Assembly: GCF_000276665.1 (NCBI RefSeq)
Contig: NW_004955427.1
Location: 6,293,369 to 6,357,368, forward strand
Source: Chinchilla lanigera
Taxonomy: Eukaryota; Chordata; Mammalia; Rodentia; Chinchillidae
Direction: 5' to 3'
Length of the DNA stretch: 64,000 nucleotides
Below the pieces are notes generated by a model. The model saw only the letters and a program-made list of their open reading frames with translations, did not search any database and was not told the DNA's origin. The number at the start of each line of letters is the position of its first letter. Positions within the stretch are counted from its first letter, which is position 1. The position numbers and the translations under genes were made by a program. Shown here in pieces: positions 46,455 through 57,964 of this stretch.

Positions 46455-46682
46455 TTCTTTCTTTTTTTGACACTGTGTAAAAATTATTTTTCCTAATAGC
46501 ATGAAGATATTCAGTTAGGATTATCTAAAATCTAAGCTAATAATTTTTGCCTTTGGCCCAAGTGTCACTCACTCCATTTCTGATATGCTTCTTTTTACAA
46601 AAGACTAAAGGGTTGAGTTAAAATCACAAATAAAACTAGTACCCTATTCACTTATGTGAATACTATCATTCGTATATACTGA

Positions 46683-46722
46683 GGGAGCATATTGTATTGT
46701 GTTGTATTGTTTTGTATTGTGG
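46683..46722 (+). repeat. (TATTG)n-like tract
   Basis: Short degenerate pentanucleotide repeat TATTGTATTGTGTTGTATTG. Confidence 0.85.
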
Positions 46723-46909
46723 GAGAATATTGGGTGCATACATTGAAGATATTGCTCCAAAAGTTACCTTAGTGATAGTCAATATAAATAAATGTCAAAC
46801 CATGCTTTTAAACCTACCTTATTAACTCATGTTCAGAACAAACCGAACCTGTGTGATAAATGCTTCGTGTGAAAAAGATGAGGAGTTCAACCCTGTGGGT
46901 GAGAAGCTA

Positions 46910-47180
46910 GACATGCTTCCAATTGTGTGGCAAGGTTGCTAAGAAATCTAATGACATCTCAGATTTCATTAGAAAGAGAATGTCCAGGTCATAGGAGACA
47001 GCGTCTCCCCTGTTGCCTGCACTCATTAGATGACAGTGAAACTGTGACAACTTACTCTGGTGCTACTCTTGAAGAGGCACAGAGGTAAGCTGGACTTTAT
47101 CTCAAAGAGGGAAATAAAGATGGTAACACGGCGGGAAACCAGAGTAGAGAAATACAGTTGAAGGAACTGGGAATTATTAG
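46910..47180 (+). mobile_element. CR1/L3- or L2-type LINE remnant
   Basis: AGAGAATGTCCAGGTCATAG followed after about 140 bp by ACAGTTGAAGGAACTGGGAA, a word order typical of ancient CR1/L3/L2 3' ends. Confidence 0.5.
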
Positions 47181-47251
47181 ATTGAAATGCACATGTAGAT
47201 GCACTATAATTATTGCTTTTAAGAATATAAATGCTGTTTTATCAAAGAGAA

Positions 47252-47286
47252 AGTGTGTGTGTGTATGTGTGTGTGTGTGTGTGTGT
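47252..47286 (+). repeat. (GT)n microsatellite
   Basis: About 17 TG units with one TATG interruption. Confidence 0.95.
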
Positions 47287-47554
47287 ATTCTATAGTGCTC
47301 CAGGTAAATACCAGGACCAATGGATAGAAGTATAATAAAGCAGATTTAAGGTAATTACAAAGGACTTTATAGCTGGACAATGTATCTTCAAAAAGACCTG
47401 ATTGACCGAAGAATGCAATAGTCTCCTTTTCCAATATTGATGGCATTGAAATAGAATCTGAATGATCATTCATCAGAGATGTTACCAGTAATAGCTAATA
47501 TCTATTACTGAATATTACTGGTGAGAAATTATTTAATGTGCTTTGTCTGCATTT

Positions 47555-47725
47555 TTCCGCTTAATCCTCACAGTGGCCCTAGGAGATGGGAACGATTTTG
47601 TCATCATTCTTTAATGAAGGGTCTGAAGCTTAGAAAGGTTAAGTCATTTGCCCAAAGTCACACAATCTGTAAAAGGCAGGAAGCACATCCATCTTGTGTC
47701 CGGAGACTGGATTCTCACCCACACC
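47555..47725 (-). mobile_element. MIR (antisense)
   Basis: CTTAATCCTCACAGTGGCCC, TGAAGGGTCTGAAGCTTAGA, TTAAGTCATTTGCCCAAAGT CACAC is the ordinary reverse-complement MIR core. The 91-aa plus-strand frame and the 176-aa minus-strand frame (47639-48169) overlap it and have no recognisable domain. Confidence 0.85.
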
Positions 47726-47729
47726 GCTG

Positions 47730-48285
47730 CTCGTTTGTCGATGCTGTGCAAAGATTTGCTGCCCTTGGAGAGGAACTGTACAATGTGGCTTTCTAATTCT
47801 GAGACCGCTTGGTTCTAAAAAGTTAAAAACATATTTCCTTGGAAGCACAAAACCGTATGGAAAGCAGACACCAGAGGGAACGGGGTAGGTAACATTTAAT
47901 GAGGGAAGAAAGAGTCTGGAAAGATCATAAGTGTAGGCATTGGTCCAGGAAAAGCACATACCTGACAGGTTGAAGGCAAAGGTTACACACACATGGGAGA
48001 GAGGTGCTGGGGGGAAGAGGAAGTAGCAAGGACATGAGGCAGAAAAATCTCCCTGCCTTACCGAGGCATCACTCAGTGATCTGAAATGAAGTTCCACGCA
48101 CCACCGTTTGATGCTAGTCAAGAACTCAGAGAAAAAAGGAAGGACTATCACCTCCCCACTAAATGTCAAGGGCTCTGTAAAGAGCTGACTTTCATTAATT
48201 TTCTTGCAAGTAATTAAATAACATTCCTTTAAAAGAAACTAGCCAGAAAGATGGTAATTGGATCCAAATGGACATTGTTAAAGTT
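47730..48285. other. unique noncoding DNA
   Basis: The minus-strand frame of 176 codons is the longest open frame of the window, but half of it is antisense to a MIR and it shows no domain. I see nothing else. Confidence 0.4.
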
Positions 48286-48294
48286 TGCATTCAT

Positions 48295-48420
48295 GCATGC
48301 ATTCACTTAACAAATATTTATCATGTGCCTTCTAATTGCTAGACACTTTTCTAGGTTCTGGAAATAAACAGGGAACTGAAAATACTCCCTTACTCCACCC
48401 CAAAGCAATTCCCTACATTC
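48295..48420 (-). mobile_element. L2-like remnant
   Basis: ATTCACTTAACAAATATTTA TCATGTGCC, CTAGACACTTTTCTAGG, AATAAACAGGGAACTGAAAA resembles the L2 3' end in reverse complement. Confidence 0.6.
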
Positions 48421-48440
48421 ACTGACTATATTTTCTAGGG

Positions 48441-48462
48441 CACACACACACACACACACACC
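48441..48462 (+). repeat. (CA)n microsatellite
   Basis: Eleven CA units. Confidence 0.95.
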
Positions 48463-48509
48463 ACGATTATGTAAAGTTTAAGATATATTTAATCATTACA
48501 AGAGATAAA

Positions 48510-48662
48510 GAGATGGAGAATTGCAAGATTGCAAGTCTGAACCCAGCCTGGAAAATTTAGTGATTTAGCAAGATTCTGTCTGAAAATGAAAAATAAAAAT
48601 GGGAGGGGTGTCAGAATGTAGCTCATCGTGAAGGCCCTGAGCTCAGGCCCCAGTACAAGAAT
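48510..48662 (+). mobile_element. degraded dimeric SINE, B1 joined to ID
   Basis: B1-like 3' half (AACCCAGCCTGGAAAATTTA ... AAGATTCTGTCTGAAAA) and A-rich linker, then an ID-like half (GTCAGAATGTAGCTCATCG ... CAGGCCCCAGTACAAG). Same layout as 22955-23140. Confidence 0.6.
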
Positions 48663-48669
48663 GAGGGGG

Positions 48670-50080
48670 GAGATTGTGGAGAATTCTTGAAATTTTATAG
48701 ACTTCTAAGTATATGAAGTTTAAAAAGAGAGAAAACGGTCAAGAAAAGAGGATGTGTTCAGGCCTGCGCAGCTTAAGCTTGTGCTTATGAATCACAGGCC
48801 CTCTGCAAGGTCCTGTGGCCATGTTAAAAGGCCAGTGGACAGATCACTTCCCTGGTCTTTGCCTCATTTCCTCATCTTTAAAGTGGAAATCCTAATATTA
48901 GCTCTCTTGACCACACGAGTTGGGTTTGTGTTTCTGATCTGCTCCTGATGAATTTGAATGTGGTCTTCAAAATGTAAAACAATATATGCACGTAACTTAA
49001 TTTTGAAGACTCTTCTCTGGCTCTGCGATATATATATGTATAGATATATTCATACGCACGTATATATGTGGGAGTGCACATGGGGGAGCCAGGAGAGAAA
49101 CTTTCTTTTCTATTGAAAGTAGGGATATGAGACTGTCTCATACTATATATGACCAGCCTAGTTACAAATTCTGACAAAAATAAATGTTCCTGTGGTGGAA
49201 ACTCAATGCCCAGGTCTTTGGAAGCTCCCTGGAGCCTCTAGACAGAGCTGGGGCAGCATACCTCTTCCCCATTCAGTCTCCTTGGATTACCAATGACATT
49301 GCGAGGCTCCTTCAATCAGCTCCTGAAACGCTGGTTTCCATCCTGCATCCAAAAGACTCAACCACACGGAACCTGTCAACTGCGCTTAGGGTAATAAATC
49401 TTCTCTGCACCAGTCCTCCTGACATTCTAGTGCCTTCCTGAACATAATAAAAAGGTCATTTTCCACCTGAGTTCATCTTCTCCGTGCTGCCTTATATTTC
49501 TGCAAATTCAAGTTTCAACAAGTTTGATTTCATTCCTTGTACAGTATTTTATTTGCTTTAACCAAGCTAAAAATCCCAACTGCCACCCGAAGCGCTACTC
49601 TAATAGCTTGAATGGGGATTATGTTTTATTGGCTGACTGTATAATGTGGATACATCTGAAAGCTGAGCTGCTCCTTTTTCTTGAGTGACAGAGAATTAAA
49701 TGCTCCTTTTCAGATATTGCCCTAGGATTCCTTATGATTTTGTTGCTCACACCAATTCAATAATTTTCTGTGTATCAGTTACGCCAAGGTCAGCGTTCTC
49801 TCCTAAATATGAAACAACTCCCAAGCAGCTCTGAGACACAAGCAGGTCTTAGGGTCTGCAGTCATCTCAGCAGTACTGTGAAGTGTTTCTCAATCCTGTC
49901 TGGGTTTCCAGGGGGGCAATTCAAATAGTAGGCTGCGAGGAGTTACACATTCCTGACTGCTGAGGAATCCCTTCTAGTAAAAATACCAGTATTTATTTTG
50001 GGTAGGTTTAGGTGTTGATTTAAAAGCGATTATCATTTCTGCAAGACAGTATCTAGATCCATATATAATGAAGTTTTTAT
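48670..50080. other. unique noncoding DNA
   Basis: No repeat family or gene recognised. Contains a short TA/CG-rich stretch at 49028-49066. The 85-aa plus-strand frame (49184-49441) shows no domain. Confidence 0.45.
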
Positions 50081-50731
50081 TGTTGCTTTCTCAGGAGGTG
50101 GGAGGGTTCTCTACCAGGAGCGTCCCCAAGCCCACGCCTGGAAAAACCTTGGACTCCTTACCGGTGCGGATGGGTAAGTGACATGTGCGTGCTTGCTTAT
50201 TTTAACATATCTGTGACTCTCATCTATGTAGATGACGGTGTCCAGTTCCCCAAAATAATGAGTCAAGGGCATGTGATCAGCACAACCCGCAGCGATCTTT
50301 TCACTGGGAAGAACCCAATCCCAGGATGATTCGAAGGGACCACGCCTTGAGGGTCCCCCGCTGGGCCATCCTGGGTCCAGTGCCCTGAGCTGGTCGTGCT
50401 CTGTGGGGTGTAAGATAATGACCTTGGCCGTGGAATTCCCTCTCTGCCATCCAGGGCAGTTTGTTGAAGAGGAACAGCAGCTGCACCCTTTGAGAGCCTG
50501 CCACCTCCCCGGAACTTTCAGAGACGTCCAGGTTTTACTGTGAAACCCAGCGAGCGGGTGATTGGCAGGCAGACCGCGGAGGCCCCTCGGGAAGCGCGGG
50601 CGGGGGCACAGCCTTGCGGGCCTGGCTACCAGCGCAGCCCCGGCTGAGAAGGGAAGCTGAGCGCGGCTGAGTCCACCCAGCGCGAGCTACCGGGCAAACA
50701 GAGGCGGCAGAAGCGTAAAAAAAGCAAGCCT

Positions 50732-50982
50732 TAGTTGATCTACTGTCTTCTATTTCTTTGCTGAAAGAAACAGTTAATGAGTCCTTGGTTGATCAATATT
50801 GCATGTCTATATCTGTTTTCATGACAAACCACTTTGAAGCTATCAATATGTCATACAACAAGCATTGTTCATTTCCTACCACTTTGTAACTCGGTATCGT
50901 CTGTACTGTTCTTTTGCTATTTTGTAAAAGGTTGTCTGTCTGTTAATGTTTTCCTCCTTTTATTTTTAAAATAAAAATAAAT
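50732..50982 (+). pseudogene. retrocopy of an mRNA 3' UTR (source unknown)
   Basis: About 250 bp of AT-rich sequence in a GC-rich island. It ends TTTTAAAATAAAAATAAATA AAAAAAA with AATAAA upstream of the A-run. The flanks AAAAAAAGCAAGCCT (50717-50731) and AAAAAAAGGAAGCCT (50983-50997) are a 15-bp target duplication with one mismatch. The interior (for example AACTCGGTATCGTCTGTACT) looks like a gene 3' UTR, not a known repeat. The parent mRNA is not recognised. Confidence 0.6.
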
Positions 50983-51216
50983 AAAAAAAGGAAGCCTAGG
51001 CCGGGGCTCTGGGGCTGAAAGGAGGAATCCGCGGGCCGAAGGGAAGAATAACGGGAAGGGAAGCTCTCTCTTTACTTTGCTTTTGTTGGTTTGGTTTGGT
51101 TTTTCCCAGTGCCAAGCTCAGAAGGGAATCAGCGGCGACTCTGGCACGGGGAGCACCCATTATTTAATTGAAGCAAAAGAGCGGGTGTCTTTCTTCTTCT
51201 TTAAAATAAATGTAGG

Positions 51217-51308
51217 TAGGGCCGAGGATGTAGCTCAGTGGCATAAGCGCCTGCCTGTCAAGAGCAAGGTCATGAGTTCGATCCTCGGTTCCGTAAAAAA
51301 AATAAAAT
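51217..51308 (+). mobile_element. ID-type SINE in CpG island, 14-bp TSD
   Basis: TAGGGCCGAGGATGTAGCTC ... GAGTTCGATCCTCGGTTCC and a (AAAAT) tail. Perfect repeat AAAATAAATGTAGG at 51203-51216 and 51309-51322. Confidence 0.95.
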
Positions 51309-51649
51309 AAAATAAATGTAGGCGCGCCTCCCCGCTCTTCCTCTGCTCGTCACCCGGACACCCTTCCACCGCGTCCCTCTCTTAATCCTCCACCGGTCTC
51401 CGCACCTACGGCTGTCCCAGTGCCTTGTCCTGCGCAGCGGAGGAGCGCGCCCAGCCCGCCGCCCCGGGCTGTCCTCGGAGGGCGAGGCCTCCGGGCTCTC
51501 CGGAACGCACGTCTTCCCTCCCCTCGCTCGCGTTCCAACCCCTCCCCGAGCTGCTGTTGGCCTGCGGGCTGTGCGAGGACTTCAAAGCGGTTTTGTTTTG
51601 CTGCCCTTAAATCCAAAGCTGGAGCGCGCCCTGGGCCCACGCTCAAGAC

Positions 51650-52080
51650 TTGCAATCAATTGGAACACCTCGCCCCTCCTCCCTCTTTAAAGCCTGTTTC
51701 AATGCTTAGTAATAAAAACCAACATCACTCAAAGCCGTGGAAGAAGGTGCTTTGCGGATAGCGCGCGCTCTCAACAGGACTCTGAATCATTCCCTCTCCT
51801 TTCCCTCGTCTACCGTCTGTCTTCCGTGAGCCCCTGGGTTTCTGGCACCCCAGGTTATTTAACACTGTGACTTCGGCATGAGAAAAGGTCTGGTTTTAGT
51901 CGCTTTAGCTTTGCTATAGGGTCACACAGAGGATCACCAATTATTCATTCAGCAAACACGCTCATTCACTAAGTGCCAGATATAAAAGAACACACACCCA
52001 GGGGCTAAAAATAGGAATAAAATTTTTTGTGTCCACTTTTCTCTTCTCTGTGCTCTACTATATCTTCCATCATAATTATC
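51650..52080. other. unique flank of CpG island
   Basis: GC falls back to background by about 51900. No transposon recognised apart from a possible L2/MIR scrap at 51945-51995 (ATTCAGCAAACACGCTCATT). Confidence 0.45.
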
Positions 52081-52084
52081 ATCA

Positions 52085-52320
52085 CTGTAATCATTTCCAA
52101 TAATATTCTTTGAGCTCTTAGTATGTGGCAAGCATTGGGACAGGAACCATGCATACGTTTCGTCATTTAATTGTAAGGATCCTATAAGTGATACATTAGT
52201 TCCATTTTATAGGTGAGAAAAGTAAGGATTAAAGAGCTTACACAGCTTCTTCAAACTCATATATCTCAGGTGTGTTGATGCAGGTGTTTGTAAACCAGAC
52301 AGTCTGACTCCAGACTTGTA
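52085..52320 (-). mobile_element. MIR (antisense)
   Basis: TTTATAGGTGAGAAAAGTAA GG, GCTTACACAGCTTCTTC and CAGACAGTCTGACTCCAG keep MIR order. Confidence 0.75.
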
Positions 52321-52329
52321 GCTCGTCCT

Positions 52330-52700
52330 TCCTAAGGAGTCACTGTTGAGCAGAGCAGTCAGACGTGTAAACAGACAAATATATCAAAGAGGTAAGTGCT
52401 AGAGTTGTAGAAAGAAATCCAGCGGCGGCAGTGACTAACACTGCCTGGGGGAGTCGGGAAGGCTCACCAGACAACTGGCCCTGTGAGGTGGGTCCTGGGA
52501 TGTGAGTAGGAGTATCCCAAGCAAACAAAGGGATGGGAGTGGGAGGTAGGTTTCAGGCTAAGGGGACCTCGTATGCATATACCTCATATGCATAGCTGAG
52601 AAAGGCCGCCTTGGTTTGTTTAGGAAACAGTGCCTGAGCATAGAGTTCATGAGAGAATGCTCTAATATGAAAACGAAGATGCAGAAAGGCCAAGACCTTC
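52330..52700 (+). mobile_element. L2 remnant
   Basis: ACAGACAAATATATCAAAGA GGTAAGTGC, CTGGGGGAGTCGGGAAGGCT and GAAACAGTGCCTGAGCATAG follow L2 3' order. Confidence 0.55.
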
Positions 52701-53154
52701 AGCCATCTGGCTAGTAAGTGTAACTTTTATAGCGAAGGTAAGATGACTGCAGCACAGATTTTAAAGACAGAAAGAAATGAAATCAAATCAATGTGTTGTG
52801 GGTTTGTCTGTCTGTCTCTCCGTGTGTCTTAAGACAGCTACAAGTCTGGAGAACTAAGAGAAGAGCTCAGTGGTAAGAACTCCAGTAATAAACTTGGCAC
52901 ATGGATGTGAAAGATGAAGAAGGCATGGACTAGAGGCAGTGAGATGGAAAGGATGAACTTTTGTTATCAAAAAAAAAAAATCAGTGTTAAAAAGCTACTA
53001 TCTATTTGTAGAATAAGTTTGTAGGTGCAAAGAAGTTTACACAGAAGAAAGTCCACCAACCAGCCCTCATACTTTATAGGTATAATCAAAATATATGAAG
53101 CTTAAGAAGATTAAAACCGCTCAGTCTGCTGGGGAAGAATGACAGTAGTCAACT

Positions 53155-53440
53155 TTTATATACTGCCTGCTGTCTACCTAGTTAAGGTCCTTTGATTCCT
53201 TTGAGCTTGACGACCACTTTCCAGGGTAAATGCAACGCTACCCTGAACTACACTCAACCTATGAAGGGCTGAGATTACTAACTCAGTGAAGTATGCATAA
53301 ATAATTAGTGACAGAACTGGAATTCGAAACTAGAGATATATCTGGTTCCAGATTTTGTGCAGTTTTTCGCTACATGCTGAGATTGAAATTTAGATGTTCT
53401 TAGTCCCAGTCTAGCACCCTCTTTACTAGTCAGTGCTGCC
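53155..53440 (-). mobile_element. MIR (antisense)
   Basis: AGTGACAGAACTGGAATTCG AAAC and TCTGGTTCCAGATTTTG with upstream GCTACCCTGAACTAC keep the reverse MIR order, though diverged. Confidence 0.55.
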
Positions 53441-53975
53441 TTTATTCTCTGCTAAGTGCATCTCAAGTATTACTGGGCAAAGTATTATGACTGACTATAT
53501 ACTGACTATATACTCTACGAACATACCCTAAACTAGCATTTATTGTAGATTCACTCTTCACTGAGCAGCCTAAGCAACATATGATGCTCTTGATTTTTAG
53601 AGCTAGGAGTTTTATGGCAAAAGAAAGTGCAAAACACAAATGATACCAAAGTGTAATCAAGAACAAATAGAATGATGCCTGGCGTAGACATGAAAGATTA
53701 AAGGCTATTGAAGAAGCAGCTAAAGTTATTCAGCATTTTGCTATGTCGGAGGATTCCGCGTATCATTTTTACTGGAGAAAACTGCCTTGGAAAAATGAAA
53801 TATCTTGCTCAGTGTCACATAAATCCTAAATGGATGAGCCAAAACTTAAGCAACAGTTTGTCTTACATCAAATCCAGGTTCCTAAGTGCATTGTGTTGGT
53901 GATTAGTACAGCAGAGCTCAATTCCATGGATCCAGGTCCTAAAATTTAAGAAATCTCTGCTGTATGGTTTTTGGT

Positions 53976-54142
53976 CTTTCTTTCTCTCTTCTTTTGTCTC
54001 TTTTTTACTCTGTCTCTCTCTGTCTCTGTCTCTCTGTCTCTTTGTCTCTCCTTGTCTCTGTCTCTCTGTCTCTTTCTCTCTCCCTGTCTCTGTCTCTCTC
54101 TGTCTCTCTGTCTCTCTATCTCTCTCTCTGTCTCTCCTTCCT
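53976..54142 (+). repeat. pyrimidine-rich (TCTCTG)n tract
   Basis: Long TCTC/TCTG/CTTT mixture. Open frames through it on both strands are low complexity (poly L/S or R/E). Confidence 0.95.
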
Positions 54143-54189
54143 ATACTGAGAACTGAACTCAAAGACTATACTGAACTCCATCTCCAGCA

Positions 54190-54325
54190 TTTTTTTAAAA
54201 TTTAATTTGAGAAAGGATCTCACTGAGTCACTAAGTTACCCAGGCTGGGCTCCAACATTCCATCCTCCTACCTAGTCTCCCAGAGTGCTGAGGTCACAGA
54301 TGATGCGCACCCGCTGGCTAATTTC
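54190..54325 (-). mobile_element. old B1/Alu-like SINE (antisense)
   Basis: GAGAAAGGATCTCACTGAGT, CCCAGGCTGGGCTCCAAC, CCTCCTACCTAGTCTCCCAG. Strongly diverged. Confidence 0.6.
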
Positions 54326-54329
54326 CAGT

Positions 54330-57300
54330 ATCTATAGGGCATGAATAACCACACAGTGGTGGCTTTCAACCCACCAGCATGACACCACTGGAGGCAGCGC
54401 TGAGACGAGATGTGTGTATAATCAGCTCTAAAGGTCTGTAGCAGGCAACTGTACATGGAGGAAGAGATATTTCAGCAACATTCTAGAGGCCAGGAGGGAG
54501 ACAATTGGGTTAATTCTTGGACAAATAGGAGATATTGAGAGAAGCCTGGAGTAAGGATTAGTTTAGTCTCCAGCAAGGTAGGCATTTTGAGCTAATTGCA
54601 GTTGGATCAAGTAGAAAGATTGATTTAGAATTGACTGACCATGGCTTCCTTAAAATCTTCCCTCTTGAGTGTTGGCAATTTCCTTGAAGAAGACCTAAAT
54701 ATTGATTTAATCTAGCTAAAACTTTTTCTGGGCACTTGTCTTAATGACTACTAAAATTGAAGACATCCTTAAAAGACTGGAAGCAAACCTAGATAATTCC
54801 AAAAAATTGGCCAACGTGAATTTCTGGCTATTTCTGTTCTCTTCTTGCTTCTTATGATGAGAACAGGAGCAGGCTGATGAAAGTAATATACTGATGGAAA
54901 ATGAGCCCTAGGAAAAACATGTGGAAAATACAATTGAAAGAGTCACTTGGTACTTACCTTGAAAATCTCCTTAGTCTATGAGTGGCTCTTAGAGTGTACC
55001 TTGGATTCACCTTGTGTCCAAAAAAACCCCACATATACTTGGAAAGATCACAAAATGTTTAGTTTGTCACTTTATTTTACATCTTTCTAAGTATGAAACA
55101 GTAACAATACTTCTCTTATTCTGACATAATTATACACTGTAGATAGTAAGGAGGAAAAAATGTTACCTGATATCTGCAAATAATGCTTGCTTTCATTCTG
55201 AGTCAATAATCTAGCCCTATAAAGGGGAAAGGTTGAAAAAAATTAGGTTTACCAGCTGCAAAGGATTTCTATTTCTTTTTCCTTCTGCTAATCAAAAGAT
55301 TCTGTTATGCACAGTCTGGACAGAAATGCGTATTAGTTCTAAAAATCAATACAAAATAATATAAGGAAATGAATCTGGTGTCTGTTGGTTTTGTCTGCTC
55401 ACTAGGACATGGTTCCCTGCTCTTGTGACTTTGTGATGCTTCAAACATGCTCTGTACCTCTTCCCAGGTACACGTATGACTTCCCAGGGTGGGTATACGA
55501 CTCCCTGGACAATCATGATACTAGGTCATCTTGTTACCATAAATCACTCAAGAAATGGATAGAACCAATTACACCTGTTTTTATGAGTGGATCTCTCTTT
55601 AGAATTTCCGTTCCTGTTGATATAGGCTTGGGTCTTCAGCTAAGTGTCTAATATGGAGGACGCTGGGCTGCCACAGAAGACGTTGAGAAAATAGTCAAAG
55701 ATGAGCAAAGGCACGTACGGCTAAGACAGGAAAAGAAAGAAAAATTTTCAGTTGCTTTGCTCAAGTGCTTCAGCTCTTGCAATGCCCGGAAGAAGTTTTG
55801 TTACATTCAGCTGAATGTATCCTGACCATTACTTCCCAAATCATAGTAAAAATGTCCCCCCGTGACAACAGATTCGCGCAGATGAGCTGGTGGTATACAA
55901 ACAATGACTCTCCCCTCTTTGGATATCTCTTTCACACAGGCCACAATGTACTTATTCCTCACATTTTTATTCATAAGCTGTCACGCCTTTATTTTTTAAC
56001 ATAATATACTAAGCCATCAGAGAATAGGCAGAAGAGAAGTTATGAAGTTGGAGGGAAACAAAAGGAGAAAAGCGCTGCTGATCCCTTTGGACTGAAAGGA
56101 CAAATCAGCGGGAGAATTGCTTTCCTCCCTCATAGCAGGAATTGGTTCGAATGGGACAACGTACCTCAAGATGGTGTCACTGAGAAATCATTTTGGTTAT
56201 TCTGGGAATAACCCGGATGCTGCAGTTAGTAGGAGGGAAGAAATGAGGATAAAGGCGACTCAGCTTTGAGTATGGAGAAAAGGATCAAATAACTAGAGTC
56301 TACCTTCTCAGTCAGGCTAAGTGCGATGAGCCCTACTCTGTTACACCTATACACTGAGTTTACTGTTTATTTAATGCAGGACTCAGTGTCTGGCTCAGTC
56401 CTAAAAAATCCAAGGAATAATCACGGAACATGCACTCCTTGATGTGTCCTTTAGTCTAGAAGAATTAATTGAGAATTATTCTCTTTGGAGATTCTTTTCT
56501 AATTGGAAATGTTAATTACTCTTGGAAACAATGTGTTACTTTATAATTTGGGTGCCATTCTCGATGACAGGCCAAATAATTTTCCTTCACATATGTGTCC
56601 AATAACTAATTTCAACAAAATTTTAAAATCAAAAGTATGGGTCAAATATCATTTAATCTGCCTTTCTACCAGCTAGAACACATAACAGGTGCTTTAACTT
56701 CAATGAAAACATACACATATTTATAAATCTTTATATACTTTGGCTTAGGTAGCTGTTTTAATATGTATTGCGCTTTCTCAAAAGCTGTTCACCTTAAACT
56801 GCAATTATTAAGTGAGTTTTCTGCCCTTACAAAGAAAAGTAAACACATTAAACACCTCCACATAATGTTAAAATGCTGGACATTAAATTAAATTAAATAT
56901 TTGTCCTATAGCACTCTTAGCTGAATAGGTTATGAATCATCTCTGTTTGTGGAACACGTTGCTTAGAAGCATAATTTTGCCAAATTCATCCTGTAAAGAA
57001 CAAAATATAAAGAACATTGAGGCTTAAAATCTTTAATACTGAACTAAGCCTGTAGACTTTGCAATATTGGTACTGAATTCATAATCTTGCCTTAGTGAAA
57101 TGTTATACAGAATGTTATTCAGAATGTTTGCTCTGAAGAATTTGGGTAAATGTACTCTATATAAAATTGATTAATGCTGTCTGATATGCATCCAGATTTT
57201 TTATTATCCCTAGAATTTGACTTAAAAGTTACAGAATGTTTTGTATATTTACTGTATTTGAAAGAGTTACACTTGCATTTAAAGAAGGATGATATTTAAA

Positions 57301-57500
57301 GCTAGGTGAACTTTGGCAAAGTCTTCTGACTCCCGAGACCTTAATAATCTCATCTGTCCTAAGAAGTAGTTACTCCATCTTGGTGATTCTTTTTGCTTTG
57401 CTGGAAAGCCTTAGACTGTCTACAGAAGGCAATGAAGCTGCAGGCTGCTTATCCAAATTCAACCAAAACAGCACCACCTTCATCATGCTATTACCTTGTA
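54330..57500. other. unique AT-rich noncoding DNA
   Basis: I recognise no gene or repeat. Frames at 55409-55651 (80 aa) and 55765-56004 (79 aa) have no recognisable domain or splice context. Two AATTAAATTAAATAT-type AT runs near 56885. Confidence 0.45.
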
Positions 57501-57539
57501 TAACAATTTCTTCATTCTTGTAATCACAAATTCATTAAT

Positions 57540-57960
57540 CCAATGAAGGTTTTATGCTACTCCATGTTAACAGACTAAATAGATTTTAAAAAATCTCTTC
57601 CTTCATTGAGCTTACATCCTAACAGAAAGTAAGACAACAATCTAAATGTATGTTCTGGTATATGGTAATGCATTTTGGAGGAAACAAATGAAGCAGGAAT
57701 GGAAGATAAGGACTACTGAGGTTAGGATTGGTTGAAACCGTAAACAGTTGCTCATGAAAGGCTTAAGTAAGAATGTAACCTTTGATAGCTACTTTTAAAG
57801 TGTTCCTGGAGGGATTTACACCCTTGCTGGGGGAGGGATTTACACCCATCCCGAGGGGTGAAAACAGCGAGTGGCATGGCCTTGACATGGGAGTATGCCA
57901 GGTGTACTCAGGAGCAGTGACGGGGGCACTTTGATGGGATCAGATGAAATAAAGGGAAAT
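57540..57960 (+). mobile_element. L2-like remnant with short direct repeat
   Basis: TTGAGCTTACATCCTAACAG, GACAACAATCTAAATG, and GGCATGGCCTTGACATGGG follow L2 3' words. At 57809-57850 the segment GGAGGGATTTACACCC is repeated with a short spacer. Confidence 0.5.
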
Positions 57961-57964
57961 AGGG

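Larger units (their letters stand above)
43980..46610 (-). mobile_element. old LINE-1 (antisense), interrupted
   Basis: Antisense L1 ORF2 text: GTGGTGCTGTGAATATGCTT (44285), GTTCTAGTGGGTGTTAAATG (44700), ATTCAGGCGGATATGCTGGT (44870). It stops at about 45006 and resumes at 46468 with ATTTTTCCTAATAGCATGAA and TTTTTGCCTTTGGCCCAAGT. It is interrupted by unclassified sequence (about 44395-44670) and by a younger L1 (45020-46454). Confidence 0.8.
50500..51645. promoter_or_regulatory. CpG island, probable promoter
   Basis: GC rises sharply and CpGs are dense: by eye about 18 between 50550 and 50720, with more after 50998 and in 51318-51645. The sequence contains an inverted CCAAT box (GTGATTGGC, about 50560). 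The island is split by a retrocopy (50732-50982) and an ID SINE (51217-51308), both inserted in it. Such islands normally mark a promoter, but I cannot assign a gene or direction. GC-driven frames on both strands (51350-51761) are expected by chance here. TTTAAAG at about 51683 and other TATA-like words are weak. Confidence 0.7.

Noticed and set aside
47639..48169. 176-codon minus-strand open frame, the longest in the window
   Set aside because: It runs antisense through a MIR and no domain, start context or exon signal supports it.
48670..48740. Purine-rich stretch as another L1 3' UTR
   Set aside because: Too short and without other L1 words.
51350..51761. Open frames of 101 and 113 codons on both strands
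   Set aside because: Stop codons are rare in CpG islands by composition; opposite-strand frames are equally long.
53863..54162. Arg/Glu- and Leu/Ser-rich frames on both strands
   Set aside because: Translation of a pyrimidine-rich simple repeat.
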